Origin: Bacilli bacterium
Lineage (GTDB): Bacteria; Bacillota_I; Bacilli_A; RF39; UBA660
Assembly: GCA_017411235.1 (NCBI GenBank)
Contig: JAFPMR010000261.1
Span: forward strand, 1-7,453
Direction: 5' to 3'
DNA length: 7,453 nt
Below the pieces are notes generated by a model. The model was not told the DNA's origin. It made no database searches and worked only from the letters and a program-made list of their open reading frames with translations. The number at the start of each line of letters is the position of its first letter. The stretch's first letter is position 1. Both the position numbers and the translations under genes were made by a program. Below are positions 1 to 6,282 of the stretch, piece after piece.

Positions 1-1
1 G

Positions 2-1357
2 AAAACTGTAAAAAAAGAGCCAGAAAAACTGGAAATACCGAAATATAATAAACAATATGTTGATAAACGTTTAAGAGAAATTAATAAAAAAATTAAGGAT
101 CCTAGTACTTCGAGTGATGAATTATATGATTTATTACAAGAGAGAAAGGAACTTAATAAACAAAAGAGATTATTAAAGCTTCAGGAACCTCAGGTTGAAA
201 AAGAAAAAAAACCTAAGCCAGTTAAAAAAGTTCCTAAGGTAAAACCAAAGGAAGAACCTAAAGAGGAAGTTGTTGTTCCTCCAGAAGAACCTGTTCCGGA
301 AGTAGAAGAACCAGTTCCTGAATCTCCTCCAATAGAGGAATTCAAAAAAGAGAAAAGAAAAGATATTATATTAATTATGATATTGCTTGCTTTATTAATT
401 GGTTTAGTTATAGGTATTATTTCTTTTGCTCTTAAGGATAAAAGCGATAAGAGAGAAGATTCTGTAGTACGTGAAGAAGAACATAAGGAAGATGAAGAAG
501 CTAAGGAAAGAGAAAGATTAGCTAAGTTATATGATGAATGTTTAGTTAGACCTTTAGATGAGAGAGACAGAACTGAAGAAATTATTCAAGCTGAAGAGGA
601 ATTGAAGAATTTCTTAGGTAAGTATAAAATTTCTGTTGGTTATAAAGATTTAGATATGGGATATGCATATTATTATAATGAAAACCAAGTTTATTATGCT
701 GCTAGTTCTGTTAAGATATTAGCTGTTTTATACTTATATAATGAAGCTAGTAAAGGTAATTTAGATTTAGAAACTACATTAAAGTATACTTCTAAAGATA
801 GATGGTCTGCTAGTCCTGAAATGAGTAAGGTTAAGTTTGGTACATCATTATCTTTAAGAACGTTATCTAAATATACTCTTACAGTTAGTGATAATACTGC
901 TTATCAAATGTTAGTTAGATACATAGGTAGAAAAAATATTATTGAATTTGGTAAGAGTATGGGAGCTAAACGTACATTTAATGGTGGAGATAACTTCGGT
1001 AATATTGATGTACTTGATGCTTTAGTATATTGGAATTATGTTAATGACTTTATTAATAATAATGGAGAGTTGGGACAAGAGTTAAAATCTTATATGATAA
1101 GTGCTGAACAAAATGGTTTAACACTTGAAGAGTATGGGGTAGAAGCTGCACATAAGTATGGTGAATATAGTCCTTTCTATCATGATAATGGTATTGTTTA
1201 TTCTAATCATCCTTATCTAGTATCAATTCTTACTAGGGAGTATGGAAAAACAATGATTAGTAAAGTTAAAGACATTAATGAGCATATTTATGAGTTACAT
1301 TTGAAGTATTATCAAAATAGAGAAAACATTTGTAAATCAGAAGTTTATGGTAATTAA
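2..1357 (+). CDS. Membrane-anchored class A beta-lactamase/PBP-fold serine hydrolase, 5' end outside window
   Basis: The frame is open from base 2 with no stop, so 451 residues are visible and the true start lies to the left. The ATG at 377 falls inside the membrane helix and is not the start. In visible numbering, residues 13-60 are a charged, probably helical segment. Residues 60-115 are rich in Lys, Pro and Glu. About 122-144 is a single hydrophobic helix preceded by KEKRKD, which predicts a cytoplasmic N-terminus. Residues 145-200 are highly charged and helical. The extracellular domain (about 205-445) carries an SxxK motif (S235-K238), an SDN motif (296-298) and KYG (385-387) where class A enzymes have KTG or KSG. 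HDNGIVYSNHPYLVSIL follows, as in the class A beta-lactamase fold (Beta-lactamase2 family). The segment between SDN and the next conserved block is short, and I see no ExxLN omega-loop motif. Efficient beta-lactam hydrolysis is therefore doubtful, and a role in binding or processing peptidoglycan is more likely. The fold is well supported and the exact function is not known. Confidence 0.8.
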   Translation, partial: KTVKKEPEKLEIPKYNKQYVDKRLREINKKIKDPSTSSDELYDLLQERKELNKQKRLLKLQEPQVEKEKKPKPVKKVPKVKPKEEPKEEVVVPPEEPVPEVEEPVPESPPIEEFKKEKRKDIILIMILLALLIGLVIGIISFALKDKSDKREDSVVREEEHKEDEEAKERERLAKLYDECLVRPLDERDRTEEIIQAEEELKNFLGKYKISVGYKDLDMGYAYYYNENQVYYAASSVKILAVLYLYNEASKGNLDLETTLKYTSKDRWSASPEMSKVKFGTSLSLRTLSKYTLTVSDNTAYQMLVRYIGRKNIIEFGKSMGAKRTFNGGDNFGNIDVLDALVYWNYVNDFINNNGELGQELKSYMISAEQNGLTLEEYGVEAAHKYGEYSPFYHDNGIVYSNHPYLVSILTREYGKTMISKVKDINEHIYELHLKYYQNRENICKSEVYGN

Positions 1358-1383
1358 AAAAGAGTATTAATTAATACTCTTTT
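1358..1383. terminator. Bidirectional terminator between convergent genes
   Basis: A perfect 26-bp palindrome is centred between 1370 and 1371. Its arms begin AAAAGAGTATTAA and end in the complementary TTAATACTCTTTT, so a U-tract forms on the transcript from either strand. It begins directly after the stop of the beta-lactamase-fold gene. It also contains the last codon (Asn) and the TAA stop of the minus-strand gene (1367-1369). The stem is AT-rich, so its strength is uncertain, but its placement between convergent genes is exactly right. Confidence 0.8.
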
Positions 1384-2614
1384 CTTTTCGCTTGAATTCT
1401 TTTGCTAATTGGCCACTTTGATCCATGCTCTTATATAATCCTTCGTTAATGATGTAATCAAATTCACCAATGTATTCAAATGTTAATGGATTGTATCCTA
1501 ATTTGAATTCATCTAATCCTTTATATGGATTATCACTTGTGAAATCACCAGTTATACCATTTAAATCGATGTAATCATAATCATTTTTATAATATTTAAT
1601 TAATTCATAATGTAAGAAATAGTTTGGACAGAATTTGTTGAATTCCTTGTTGTATCCACTAATTAAAATACTTACGCGATTTTTATATTTTATTGTAATA
1701 GCACCAGCTATGTAAGCTTTTTTACTAGTTGCTAAATAATTTGTTGCTAAGACGATGCTATCACTGATAGTTGATAATACTCCATCGGAATCCATTTTTC
1801 TTTTTAGATTTTCTTTTGAAGGATTCTTCATTACGATGTTAACAATTTTTTCATTCTTTTCTTGTTCTTTTTCATATCTTTCTCTTAGATTGATTAAGCA
1901 TTTTTCAAAATCAATTTCTACTAGGAATACATCAATACTGTCATTCTTTGAAAAAGCATTGTAGTAATTAAAGTAGTGAGATATTGGATATTCTTTTTTA
2001 TTCTTAATGAAGTTGTATAGTATTTCTATTTCTTCTCTTTTACCTTTAACTAAACTCATACCAGAGTTACTAGCTTTATTAATTTTATTTCTTGTATTTT
2101 TTGATACTGTTCTTAAATTAGTACTCTTTAATACTTGGATAGCATTATAAACAGGAAGTTTAGATTCAAATCTTTTTACTCCTTCTAGTTTTCTAAAGTT
2201 TAATCCTCTTAAAGTACTTTCAATCATTTGATTTTTATTATATTTTATTTGTTTCTTTTCATAATCTATTGTACCAATTGATATTTCTGGATTTATTTTA
2301 ATGAATGCTAGATTTTTTTTGTAGTAATATTTTTTTAATTTATCTAAGAATTCTTTTAATAGAGAAGGATTGTAGTAATCTACTAAGAATCCTTTTGGTG
2401 AGTAACCATATCTATTAAATAAACCTAGTTTTTTAGTCAATATTAAAGCAGCGGCATGTATTGTACCACTATCATCTACAAGTCCTAGCATATCGTAGTC
2501 ATAACCTTGTTCAGACGCAAGTAGGGCATAGTTTGAACTTTGATGATAACTACCTAATGGATGACTTTCAGCAAATTTATCAAATTCTAAAATAGATAAA
2601 TTTTTGAGTTTCAT
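1367..2614 (-). CDS. FemX/FemA/B-type peptidoglycan aminoacyltransferase
   Basis: This 415-residue protein matches the FemAB (methicillin-resistance factor) family. Family members use aminoacyl-tRNA to add amino acids to the lipid II stem peptide and build the interpeptide bridge at the cytoplasmic face of the membrane. Residues 1-160 and 290-390 look like the two GNAT-like subdomains. RTVSKNTRNKINKASNSGM (168-186) resembles the conserved basic stretch of the family. Residues 237-285 form a charged helical segment in the position of the family's coiled-coil arm. The C-terminal signature includes DLNGITGDF (350-358), NPYKGLDEFKLGY (362-374) and a closing EYIGEFDYIIN (380-390). Length agrees with the family (about 400-420). 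The ATG at 2614 is preceded by AAGGAG at 8-nt spacing. Amino acid and position specificity cannot be read from sequence, so I give no femA/B/X symbol. Its convergent neighbour is also a probable cell-wall protein. Confidence 0.9.
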   Translation of the reverse strand: MKLKNLSILEFDKFAESHPLGSYHQSSNYALLASEQGYDYDMLGLVDDSGTIHAAALILTKKLGLFNRYGYSPKGFLVDYYNPSLLKEFLDKLKKYYYKKNLAFIKINPEISIGTIDYEKKQIKYNKNQMIESTLRGLNFRKLEGVKRFESKLPVYNAIQVLKSTNLRTVSKNTRNKINKASNSGMSLVKGKREEIEILYNFIKNKKEYPISHYFNYYNAFSKNDSIDVFLVEIDFEKCLINLRERYEKEQEKNEKIVNIVMKNPSKENLKRKMDSDGVLSTISDSIVLATNYLATSKKAYIAGAITIKYKNRVSILISGYNKEFNKFCPNYFLHYELIKYYKNDYDYIDLNGITGDFTSDNPYKGLDEFKLGYNPLTFEYIGEFDYIINEGLYKSMDQSGQLAKEFKRKEKSIN

Positions 2615-2622
2615 ATGACCCT

Positions 2623-2628
2623 CTCCTT
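2623..2628 (-). promoter_or_regulatory. Ribosome binding site of the FemAB-type gene
   Basis: Read on the minus strand, AAGGAG lies 8 nt before the ATG at 2614, which fixes the start. The motif overlaps one arm of a short dyad at 2625-2638. Confidence 0.75.
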
Positions 2629-2638
2629 ATGCGTAAGG
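2625..2638. repeat. Short dyad over the transcription start and RBS region of the FemAB-type gene
   Basis: CCTTA (2625-2629) and TAAGG (2634-2638) are inverted around TGCG. On the minus-strand transcript the second arm holds much of the Shine-Dalgarno sequence. It could be a small hairpin covering the RBS, or a DNA operator at the start of transcription. The predicted start point (about 2634-2638) may leave out the first arm, so the RNA hairpin is uncertain. Confidence 0.35.
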
Positions 2639-2642
2639 GAGT

Positions 2643-2670
2643 ATTATATCATATATAAAAATTATTGCAA
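2643..2670 (-). promoter_or_regulatory. Predicted sigma-A promoter of the FemAB-type gene
   Basis: On the minus strand, -35 TTGCAA (2665-2670) is followed after 16 nt by a perfect -10 TATAAT (2643-2648). The -10 is preceded by TATGA, a TRTGn extended -10. Transcription would start near 2634-2637, giving a leader of only about 20-25 nt. The -35 box is the same six bases used by the predicted promoter facing the other way. Confidence 0.7.
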
Positions 2671-2693
2671 TAAATTTGTTTATGTTTTAAAAT
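2665..2693 (+). promoter_or_regulatory. Predicted sigma-A promoter of the HdeD/DUF308 gene
   Basis: TTGCAA (2665-2670), 17 nt of spacer and TAAAAT (2688-2693) form a plausible promoter. A start near 2700 would leave a leader of about 14 nt that begins at the ribosome binding site GAGGTG (2701-2706). The -35 hexamer is its own reverse complement and is shared with the divergent promoter. Confidence 0.55.
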
Positions 2694-2713
2694 TAACATA
2701 GAGGTGTTGTCTA

Positions 2714-3280
2714 ATGAGTAAGGTTGAAACTAGATTTAAGAGTTTAATGTTAATATCATTTATAATGGTAATGATAAATGTAATGGTAGGAGCATTGTTA
2801 ACCATATACTTAGATTTCTCTTCTAAGGTTACAGCTGTTATTATAGGTACTGTTGTATTATTACAAGGAATGTTCTATTTCATTAGGTATTTATATGATG
2901 GTTTAGGAAAGAAAGTATTTGCTGTAGATTTGATTATGGCAGTAATAGATATAGTTTTAGGTGTATTTACTATATTCTTCCCATTTGAATCTGCTGGTCA
3001 TGTAGGAATTGTATTTGGCTTACATTTGATTGGTAATTCTGCTGAGAAGTTATATTATGCATTTAAACTTAGAGCTAAATCAGACAGTTCTTATCCTTTA
3101 TTGATTGTAATCGGTTTATTATTGATTATTATGGGAATATTTGTAATGTTTAATCCATTTAAGAGTTTTATTCTATCTAGTAAACTATCTGGTATGTTTA
3201 TGATAGGTGCTGGAGTATTCGAAGGAATGATTTGTAAGTTATTCTTTGATAAAACAGATACAATATTAAAGATGTTTTAG
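2714..3280 (+). CDS. HdeD/DUF308-family six-helix membrane protein
   Basis: This is a small integral membrane protein of 188 residues, close to the usual length of the HdeD/DUF308 family. Six hydrophobic segments lie at about 10-32, 37-58, 69-90, 95-117, 127-147 and 152-176. The loops after helices 3 and 5 carry FFPFES (88-93) and MFNPFKS (145-151), matching the family's repeated two-helix unit with a Pro-containing turn. HdeD of Escherichia coli is linked to acid resistance, but the biochemical role of DUF308 proteins in Gram-positive bacteria is not established, so no specific function is claimed. The ATG at 2714 follows GAGGTG with 7-nt spacing. The gene appears to be a single transcription unit: its predicted promoter lies in the divergent spacer and a terminator follows at 3351. 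It ends with TAG. Confidence 0.75.
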   Translation: MSKVETRFKSLMLISFIMVMINVMVGALLTIYLDFSSKVTAVIIGTVVLLQGMFYFIRYLYDGLGKKVFAVDLIMAVIDIVLGVFTIFFPFESAGHVGIVFGLHLIGNSAEKLYYAFKLRAKSDSSYPLLIVIGLLLIIMGIFVMFNPFKSFILSSKLSGMFMIGAGVFEGMICKLFFDKTDTILKMF

Positions 3281-3350
3281 TTGCTTATGGTTGTATCACA
3301 TAGTTTTTACTTTATTATTCCTTTAATATTTATAATATTGTTTTTATTAT

Positions 3351-3369
3351 AGGCTTTAAGCCTTTTTTT
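3351..3369 (+). terminator. Intrinsic terminator of the HdeD/DUF308 gene
   Basis: AGGCTT (3351-3356) and AAGCCT (3358-3363) form a short GC-containing hairpin whose real loop is about TTTAA. It is followed by a run of seven T (3363-3369). The stem is short but the T-run is good. The terminator lies 70 nt after the TAG stop and directly before the secG promoter. Confidence 0.65.
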
Positions 3370-3370
3370 C

Positions 3371-3399
3371 TTGATTTATATACTTAAATATGGTAAATT
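3371..3399 (+). promoter_or_regulatory. Predicted extended -10 promoter of secG
   Basis: TTGATT (3371-3376), a 17-nt spacer and TAAATT (3394-3399) make a promoter. TATGG sits just upstream of the -10, fitting the Gram-positive TRTGn extended -10 pattern. Expected start is near 3406, giving a leader of about 20 nt. The -35 box begins two bases after the preceding terminator's T-run. Confidence 0.55.
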
Positions 3400-3411
3400 A
3401 TTAAGCAGACG

Positions 3412-3417
3412 AGGAAG
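3412..3417 (+). promoter_or_regulatory. secG ribosome binding site that decides the start
   Basis: AGGAAG lies 8 nt before the ATG at 3426. An in-frame GTG at 3417 overlaps the last base of this site, so it cannot be properly spaced from it. The ATG is therefore the better start. Confidence 0.7.
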
Positions 3418-3425
3418 TGAAATAT

Positions 3426-3641
3426 ATGGAAGTAGCACTTTTAGTAGTATCAGTTTTATTAATTGCGATAGTTTTGTTACAAAGTAATAAAGCAAGTGAT
3501 TCAAGCCAAATCATTGGTGGTGGAAATGAAATGTTATTCCAAAATCAAAAAGAACGTGGTGTAGAATTATTTATTACTAGATTAACAATTTTATTATCTG
3601 CATTATTTTTTATAATTTCATTTATTATATTTATAAGATAG
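3426..3641 (+). CDS. secG: Preprotein translocase subunit SecG
   Basis: SecG is a small accessory subunit of the SecYEG channel that supports SecA-driven protein export. The 71-residue protein has the family layout: a first membrane helix (about 2-19, ending LLQSNKASDS), a Gly-rich loop (GGGNEMLF, 31-38), a polar stretch ERGVE (43-47), and a second helix (about 48-70). Length matches short Gram-positive SecG proteins. I chose ATG 3426 over the in-frame GTG 3417 (3 residues longer) because of ribosome binding site spacing. secG upstream of rnr and smpB is a recurring arrangement in Bacillota, which supports the call. Here secG has its own terminator, so readthrough into rnr is probably limited. 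Confidence 0.92.
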   Translation: MEVALLVVSVLLIAIVLLQSNKASDSSQIIGGGNEMLFQNQKERGVELFITRLTILLSALFFIISFIIFIR

Positions 3642-3661
3642 TCTGATGACTATTTTTTTTT
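3635..3661 (+). terminator. Intrinsic terminator of secG containing its stop codon
   Basis: The core arms ATAGTC (3638-3643) and GACTAT (3648-3653) pair around a TGAT loop. The stem extends by about three more weak pairs and is followed by nine T (3653-3661). The secG TAG stop (3639-3641) lies in the ascending arm, so a ribosome finishing secG would cover part of the hairpin. Confidence 0.85.
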
Positions 3662-3664
3662 GCT

Positions 3665-3685
3665 CCGATTATTGAAGATAATCGG
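3665..3685. repeat. 21-bp inverted repeat around the rnr -35 box, candidate operator
   Basis: CCGATTAT (3665-3672) and ATAATCGG (3678-3685) are perfect 8-bp arms around TGAAG. No T-run follows on either strand, so it does not look like a terminator. The predicted -35 hexamer TTGAAG (3672-3677) sits at the centre of the dyad, which suits a repressor or regulator binding site. No regulator can be named from this. Confidence 0.5.
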
Positions 3686-3700
3686 TATATATGGTATATT
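3672..3700 (+). promoter_or_regulatory. Predicted extended -10 promoter of the rnr-smpB-amidase operon
   Basis: TTGAAG (3672-3677), a 17-nt spacer and TATATT (3695-3700) are seen, with TATGG immediately before the -10 (TRTGn type). The -35 matches consensus at only four of six positions. Start is expected near 3706, leaving a leader of about 35 nt. The secG terminator lies upstream, so this is probably the main promoter for the operon. Confidence 0.55.
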
Positions 3701-3725
3701 TAATAGTAGTATTTTATATAATAAA

Positions 3726-3737
3726 AAGGGTAGTGAT
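3726..3737 (+). promoter_or_regulatory. Ribosome binding site of rnr
   Basis: AAGGGTAGTGAT precedes the ATG at 3742. AAGGG and the following GTGAT both resemble parts of the AAGGAGGTGAT complement of 16S rRNA. No other in-frame start upstream is usable, because a TAG precedes the ATG in frame. Confidence 0.6.
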
Positions 3738-3741
3738 CTAG

Positions 3742-5868
3742 ATGAAAGAAAACCTTGTTAAATTATTAACTAATGTCCATGAAGCTAAAGAACTTATGGA
3801 AATTAATGATATGTTAGGTTTAAAAACAGCAGAAGAATTAAAAGAATTACAAGATACATTGAATGAATTAGTAGAGGAGTATGTTGTTTTTAATACAAAA
3901 AAGAACAAATACATTTTACTTGCTAATTGTCCTGGCTTAAAGATTGGTAAATTATCTGTTAATAAAAAAGGCTTTGGTTTTATTATACTTGATAGAGAAG
4001 ACGATTTATATGTAGATGATTCTAATATGAATGGCGCTATCCATGATGATATAGTACTTGCTGAAGTATTTACTAAAGGAGTACGTAAAGAAGCTAAGAT
4101 TATTAAAGTTATTAAGAGAGAGTTTAAGAACCTAGTTGGTGAAGTATTCTTTGATAATGGAGATGCATTCATTAAATTAGATGATGATAAAAGAGATATT
4201 ACAATTCATTTAACAAAAGATTCTGTTAAGAACTGTGTAGCTGGCCATAAAGTTATGGTTAAAGTTGTTAAGGAATTAGGTAAGAAGAGATACTTAGCTG
4301 AGGTTGTTAAAATAATCGGTCATAAGGATGATCCTGGTACTGATATTTTAAGTATTGCTTATAAACATGGTATTTATGAAGAATTCGGTGAAGCTGTAGA
4401 AGATGAATTAGAATTCATTCCTGTTACTGTTTCTGAAAAAGAATTAAAGGGTAGAAGAGATTTAACAGGAGAAACTATATTTACTATAGATGGTGATGAT
4501 ACTAAAGATATCGATGACGCTATTAGTATTAAGATATTAGAGAATGGTAATTATGAATTAGGTGTTCATATTGCTGATGTTTCTAATTATGTTAAAGAGA
4601 ATACAGCACTTGGTGATGCTGCATATGATAGAGGAACATCTTCTTATTTAGCGGATACTGTTATACCTATGATTCCTCATAAGTTATCTAATGGTATTTG
4701 TTCATTAAATGAAGGCGTTGTTAGATTAACTATGTCTTGTGTAATGGAGATTGATCATAAAGGTAAAGTAGTTAATTATGATATTTTCGAGAGTTATATC
4801 AAGAGTAGAAAAAAGATGACTTATAAAAAGGTTAATGATATCATAGTACGTGGACTTGTTCCTGAAGGTTATGAGCCATTTGTTGATGATTTAAAATTAA
4901 TGAATGAATTACATTTAATCTTACGTAAGGAAAAGAATAGTAGAGGATATATTAATTTTGATTTAGATGAAGCTAAGATAATTCAAGATGAAAATGGTAA
5001 AGCTATAGATGTAGTTAAACGTATTAGAGAAGAAGGCGAAATGCTTATTGAGGACTTCATGATAGCAGCTAACGAAACTGTTGCTACTCATATTGCTAAT
5101 ATGGATTTACCATTTATCTATCGTGTCCATGATGTTCCTAATGCAGATAAGATTAATGATTTCATGACATTAGTTAATATTCTAGGATATAAGTTAACTG
5201 GTAATGTTAGAGACATTACTCCTAAGTCAATGCAAAATATACTAGATCAATTACAAGATAAACCAGAGTTTGAAATACTATCTAGTTTATTACTTAGAAG
5301 TATGAGAAAAGCTGAATACAGTAAAGAAAACATTGGTCACTTTGGTTTAGCTAGTAGAGCTTATACACATTTTACAAGTCCAATCAGACGTTTTCCAGAT
5401 TTAACTGTTCATAGATTATTAAAGAAATATCTAGTTGATCAAGATATGTCTATGACAACTATTCAAGCATTAGATAATCAGTTAGTTGAAATAGCTAGAC
5501 ATTCTTCTGAAAGAGAAGTTGCTGCTGTTGATGCTGAACGTGATGTTGATGATATGAAGATGGCAGAATATATGGAAGACCATATTGGTGAAGAGTATGA
5601 AGGAGTTATTGATACAATTACTAATTTTGGTTTCTTTGTACAATTACCTAATCTAATTGAAGGTTTAGTTCATGTACAAACATTAAAAGGTGATTATTTT
5701 AATTATGTTCCTGAATTACTTGCTATGATAGGTAAGTCTACAAAGAAGACATATCGTTTAGGGGATAAAGTAAGAGTTAAGTGTGTTGGTGCATCTAAAG
5801 AAAATTCAATGATTGACTTTGAAATTGTAGAGGTTGATAAAAATGGAGATAAAAAACAAAAAAGCTAA
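3742..5868 (+). CDS. rnr: Ribonuclease R (3'-5' exoribonuclease)
   Basis: RNase R degrades structured RNA processively from the 3' end, and with tmRNA-SmpB it removes faulty mRNA. The 708-residue protein has the full family layout. There is an N-terminal helical, winged-helix-like region (1-60), a first cold-shock OB domain (about 67-125, with [14 protein letters not shown]), and a second (about 130-190). The RNB catalytic domain (about 235-565) and an S1 RNA-binding domain (about 615-697, with [15 protein letters not shown]) follow. The metal-binding aspartates are in place in [14 protein letters not shown]250, D256, D258 and D259, spaced like D201, D207, D209 and D210 of E. coli RNase II. 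The family signature runs from [12 protein letters not shown] (533-544) to [13 protein letters not shown] (545-557). The C-terminal tail after S1 is only about 10 residues (ending DKKQKS), much shorter than the basic tail of the E. coli enzyme. It is the first gene of an operon with smpB, which overlaps its 3' end by 26 nt. Confidence 0.97.
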   Translation: MKENLVKLLTNVHEAKELMEINDMLGLKTAEELKELQDTLNELVEEYVVFNTKKNKYILLANCPGLKIGKLSVNKKGFGFIILDREDDLYVDDSNMNGAIHDDIVLAEVFTKGVRKEAKIIKVIKREFKNLVGEVFFDNGDAFIKLDDDKRDITIHLTKDSVKNCVAGHKVMVKVVKELGKKRYLAEVVKIIGHKDDPGTDILSIAYKHGIYEEFGEAVEDELEFIPVTVSEKELKGRRDLTGETIFTIDGDDTKDIDDAISIKILENGNYELGVHIADVSNYVKENTALGDAAYDRGTSSYLADTVIPMIPHKLSNGICSLNEGVVRLTMSCVMEIDHKGKVVNYDIFESYIKSRKKMTYKKVNDIIVRGLVPEGYEPFVDDLKLMNELHLILRKEKNSRGYINFDLDEAKIIQDENGKAIDVVKRIREEGEMLIEDFMIAANETVATHIANMDLPFIYRVHDVPNADKINDFMTLVNILGYKLTGNVRDITPKSMQNILDQLQDKPEFEILSSLLLRSMRKAEYSKENIGHFGLASRAYTHFTSPIRRFPDLTVHRLLKKYLVDQDMSMTTIQALDNQLVEIARHSSEREVAAVDAERDVDDMKMAEYMEDHIGEEYEGVIDTITNFGFFVQLPNLIEGLVHVQTLKGDYFNYVPELLAMIGKSTKKTYRLGDKVRVKCVGASKENSMIDFEIVEVDKNGDKKQKS
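5829..5833 (+). promoter_or_regulatory. smpB ribosome binding site inside rnr
   Basis: AGAGG lies 9 nt before the ATG at 5843, within the rnr coding sequence. An in-frame TTG at 5834 touches this site and so is too close to use. The ATG at 5843 is preferred, giving 143 rather than 146 residues. Confidence 0.7.
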
Positions 5869-6274
5869 TTTCGATTATTTTATAGAAGAATCTATTGAAT
5901 GTGGAATTGAACTTAAAGGTACTGAAATAAAATCTTTAAGAAGAGGTTCTGGTGATTTAAAAGATACTTTTGCAATTATTCGTAAGGGTGAAGTATATTT
6001 AGTTAATATGTATATTGCTAAATATGAAGAAGGTAATAGATTCAACCATGAAGAGAGAAGAACTAGAAAGTTATTACTTCATAAAAAAGAAATAAAGAAA
6101 TTAAAAGAAAAAGTTGAAAGAGAAGGATATAGTTTAGTACCTTTAAAAGCTTATTTAAATGAAGGTAATAAAGTTAAGATATTACTTGGTGTAGGTAGAG
6201 GTAAGAAACTATATGACAAACGTGAAACAATTAAAGAACGTGATTTGAATAGGGAAGCAAATAGATTGAAGTAG
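5843..6274 (+). CDS. smpB: SsrA-binding protein SmpB
   Basis: SmpB binds the tRNA-like end of tmRNA and brings it to stalled ribosomes for trans-translation. The 143-residue protein covers the whole OB-fold family domain: [13 protein letters not shown] (4-16), [15 protein letters not shown] (21-35), LKDTFA (39-44), [17 protein letters not shown] (65-81), EIKKL (83-87), SLVPLKAYL (97-105) and the conserved GKKLYDKRE (120-128). The C-terminal tail, which enters the decoding centre and mRNA channel, is present but short ([12 protein letters not shown]). The start is set by an AGAGG site at 9-nt spacing. The gene overlaps rnr by 26 nt, which suggests coupled translation and a shared transcript. 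It ends with TAG, and the next gene begins 8 nt later. No tmRNA gene is visible nearby. Confidence 0.97.
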   Translation: MEIKNKKANFDYFIEESIECGIELKGTEIKSLRRGSGDLKDTFAIIRKGEVYLVNMYIAKYEEGNRFNHEERRTRKLLLHKKEIKKLKEKVEREGYSLVPLKAYLNEGNKVKILLGVGRGKKLYDKRETIKERDLNREANRLK

Positions 6275-6282
6275 GGATAAAT

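Noticed and set aside
377..1357. Reading the first gene as starting at the ATG at 377
   Set aside because: The frame is open without a stop back to base 2 and encodes a coherent charged and proline-rich protein. The ATG lies within the membrane helix and has no convincing ribosome binding site.
1755..1964. Plus-strand open frame of 69 codons opposite the FemAB-type gene
   Set aside because: It is antisense to the charged coiled-coil region. The Ser/Phe/Leu-rich product is what an antisense reading of Lys/Glu-rich coding gives.
3281..3350. Possible small RNA or extra gene between the DUF308 gene and its terminator
   Set aside because: The stretch is AT-rich with no open frame of useful length, no ribosome binding site and no strong structure. 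It reads as an ordinary 3' untranslated region.
3417..3425. GTG start for secG
   Set aside because: The codon overlaps the AGGAAG ribosome binding site, while the ATG at 3426 is correctly spaced.
3665..3685. Inverted repeat upstream of rnr as a second terminator
   Set aside because: No T-run follows it on either strand, and it sits on the -35 region of a good promoter, so an operator is a better reading.
3738..4172. Minus-strand open frame of 144 codons opposite rnr
   Set aside because: It lies fully opposite the conserved N-terminal and OB regions of RNase R. Its product is a Ser/Leu/Phe-rich mirror of that coding sequence with no recognisable domain.
5834..5842. TTG start for smpB
   Set aside because: The TTG directly abuts the AGAGG site. 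ATG 5843 has 9-nt spacing and gives the expected SmpB N-terminus.
5851..5863. A-rich slippery-like sequence at the end of rnr as a programmed frameshift into smpB
   Set aside because: The A AAA AAC heptamer is in the smpB frame and not the rnr frame, and going from rnr to smpB would need a +1 or -2 shift. smpB also has its own start and ribosome binding site, and A-runs are expected at this base composition.
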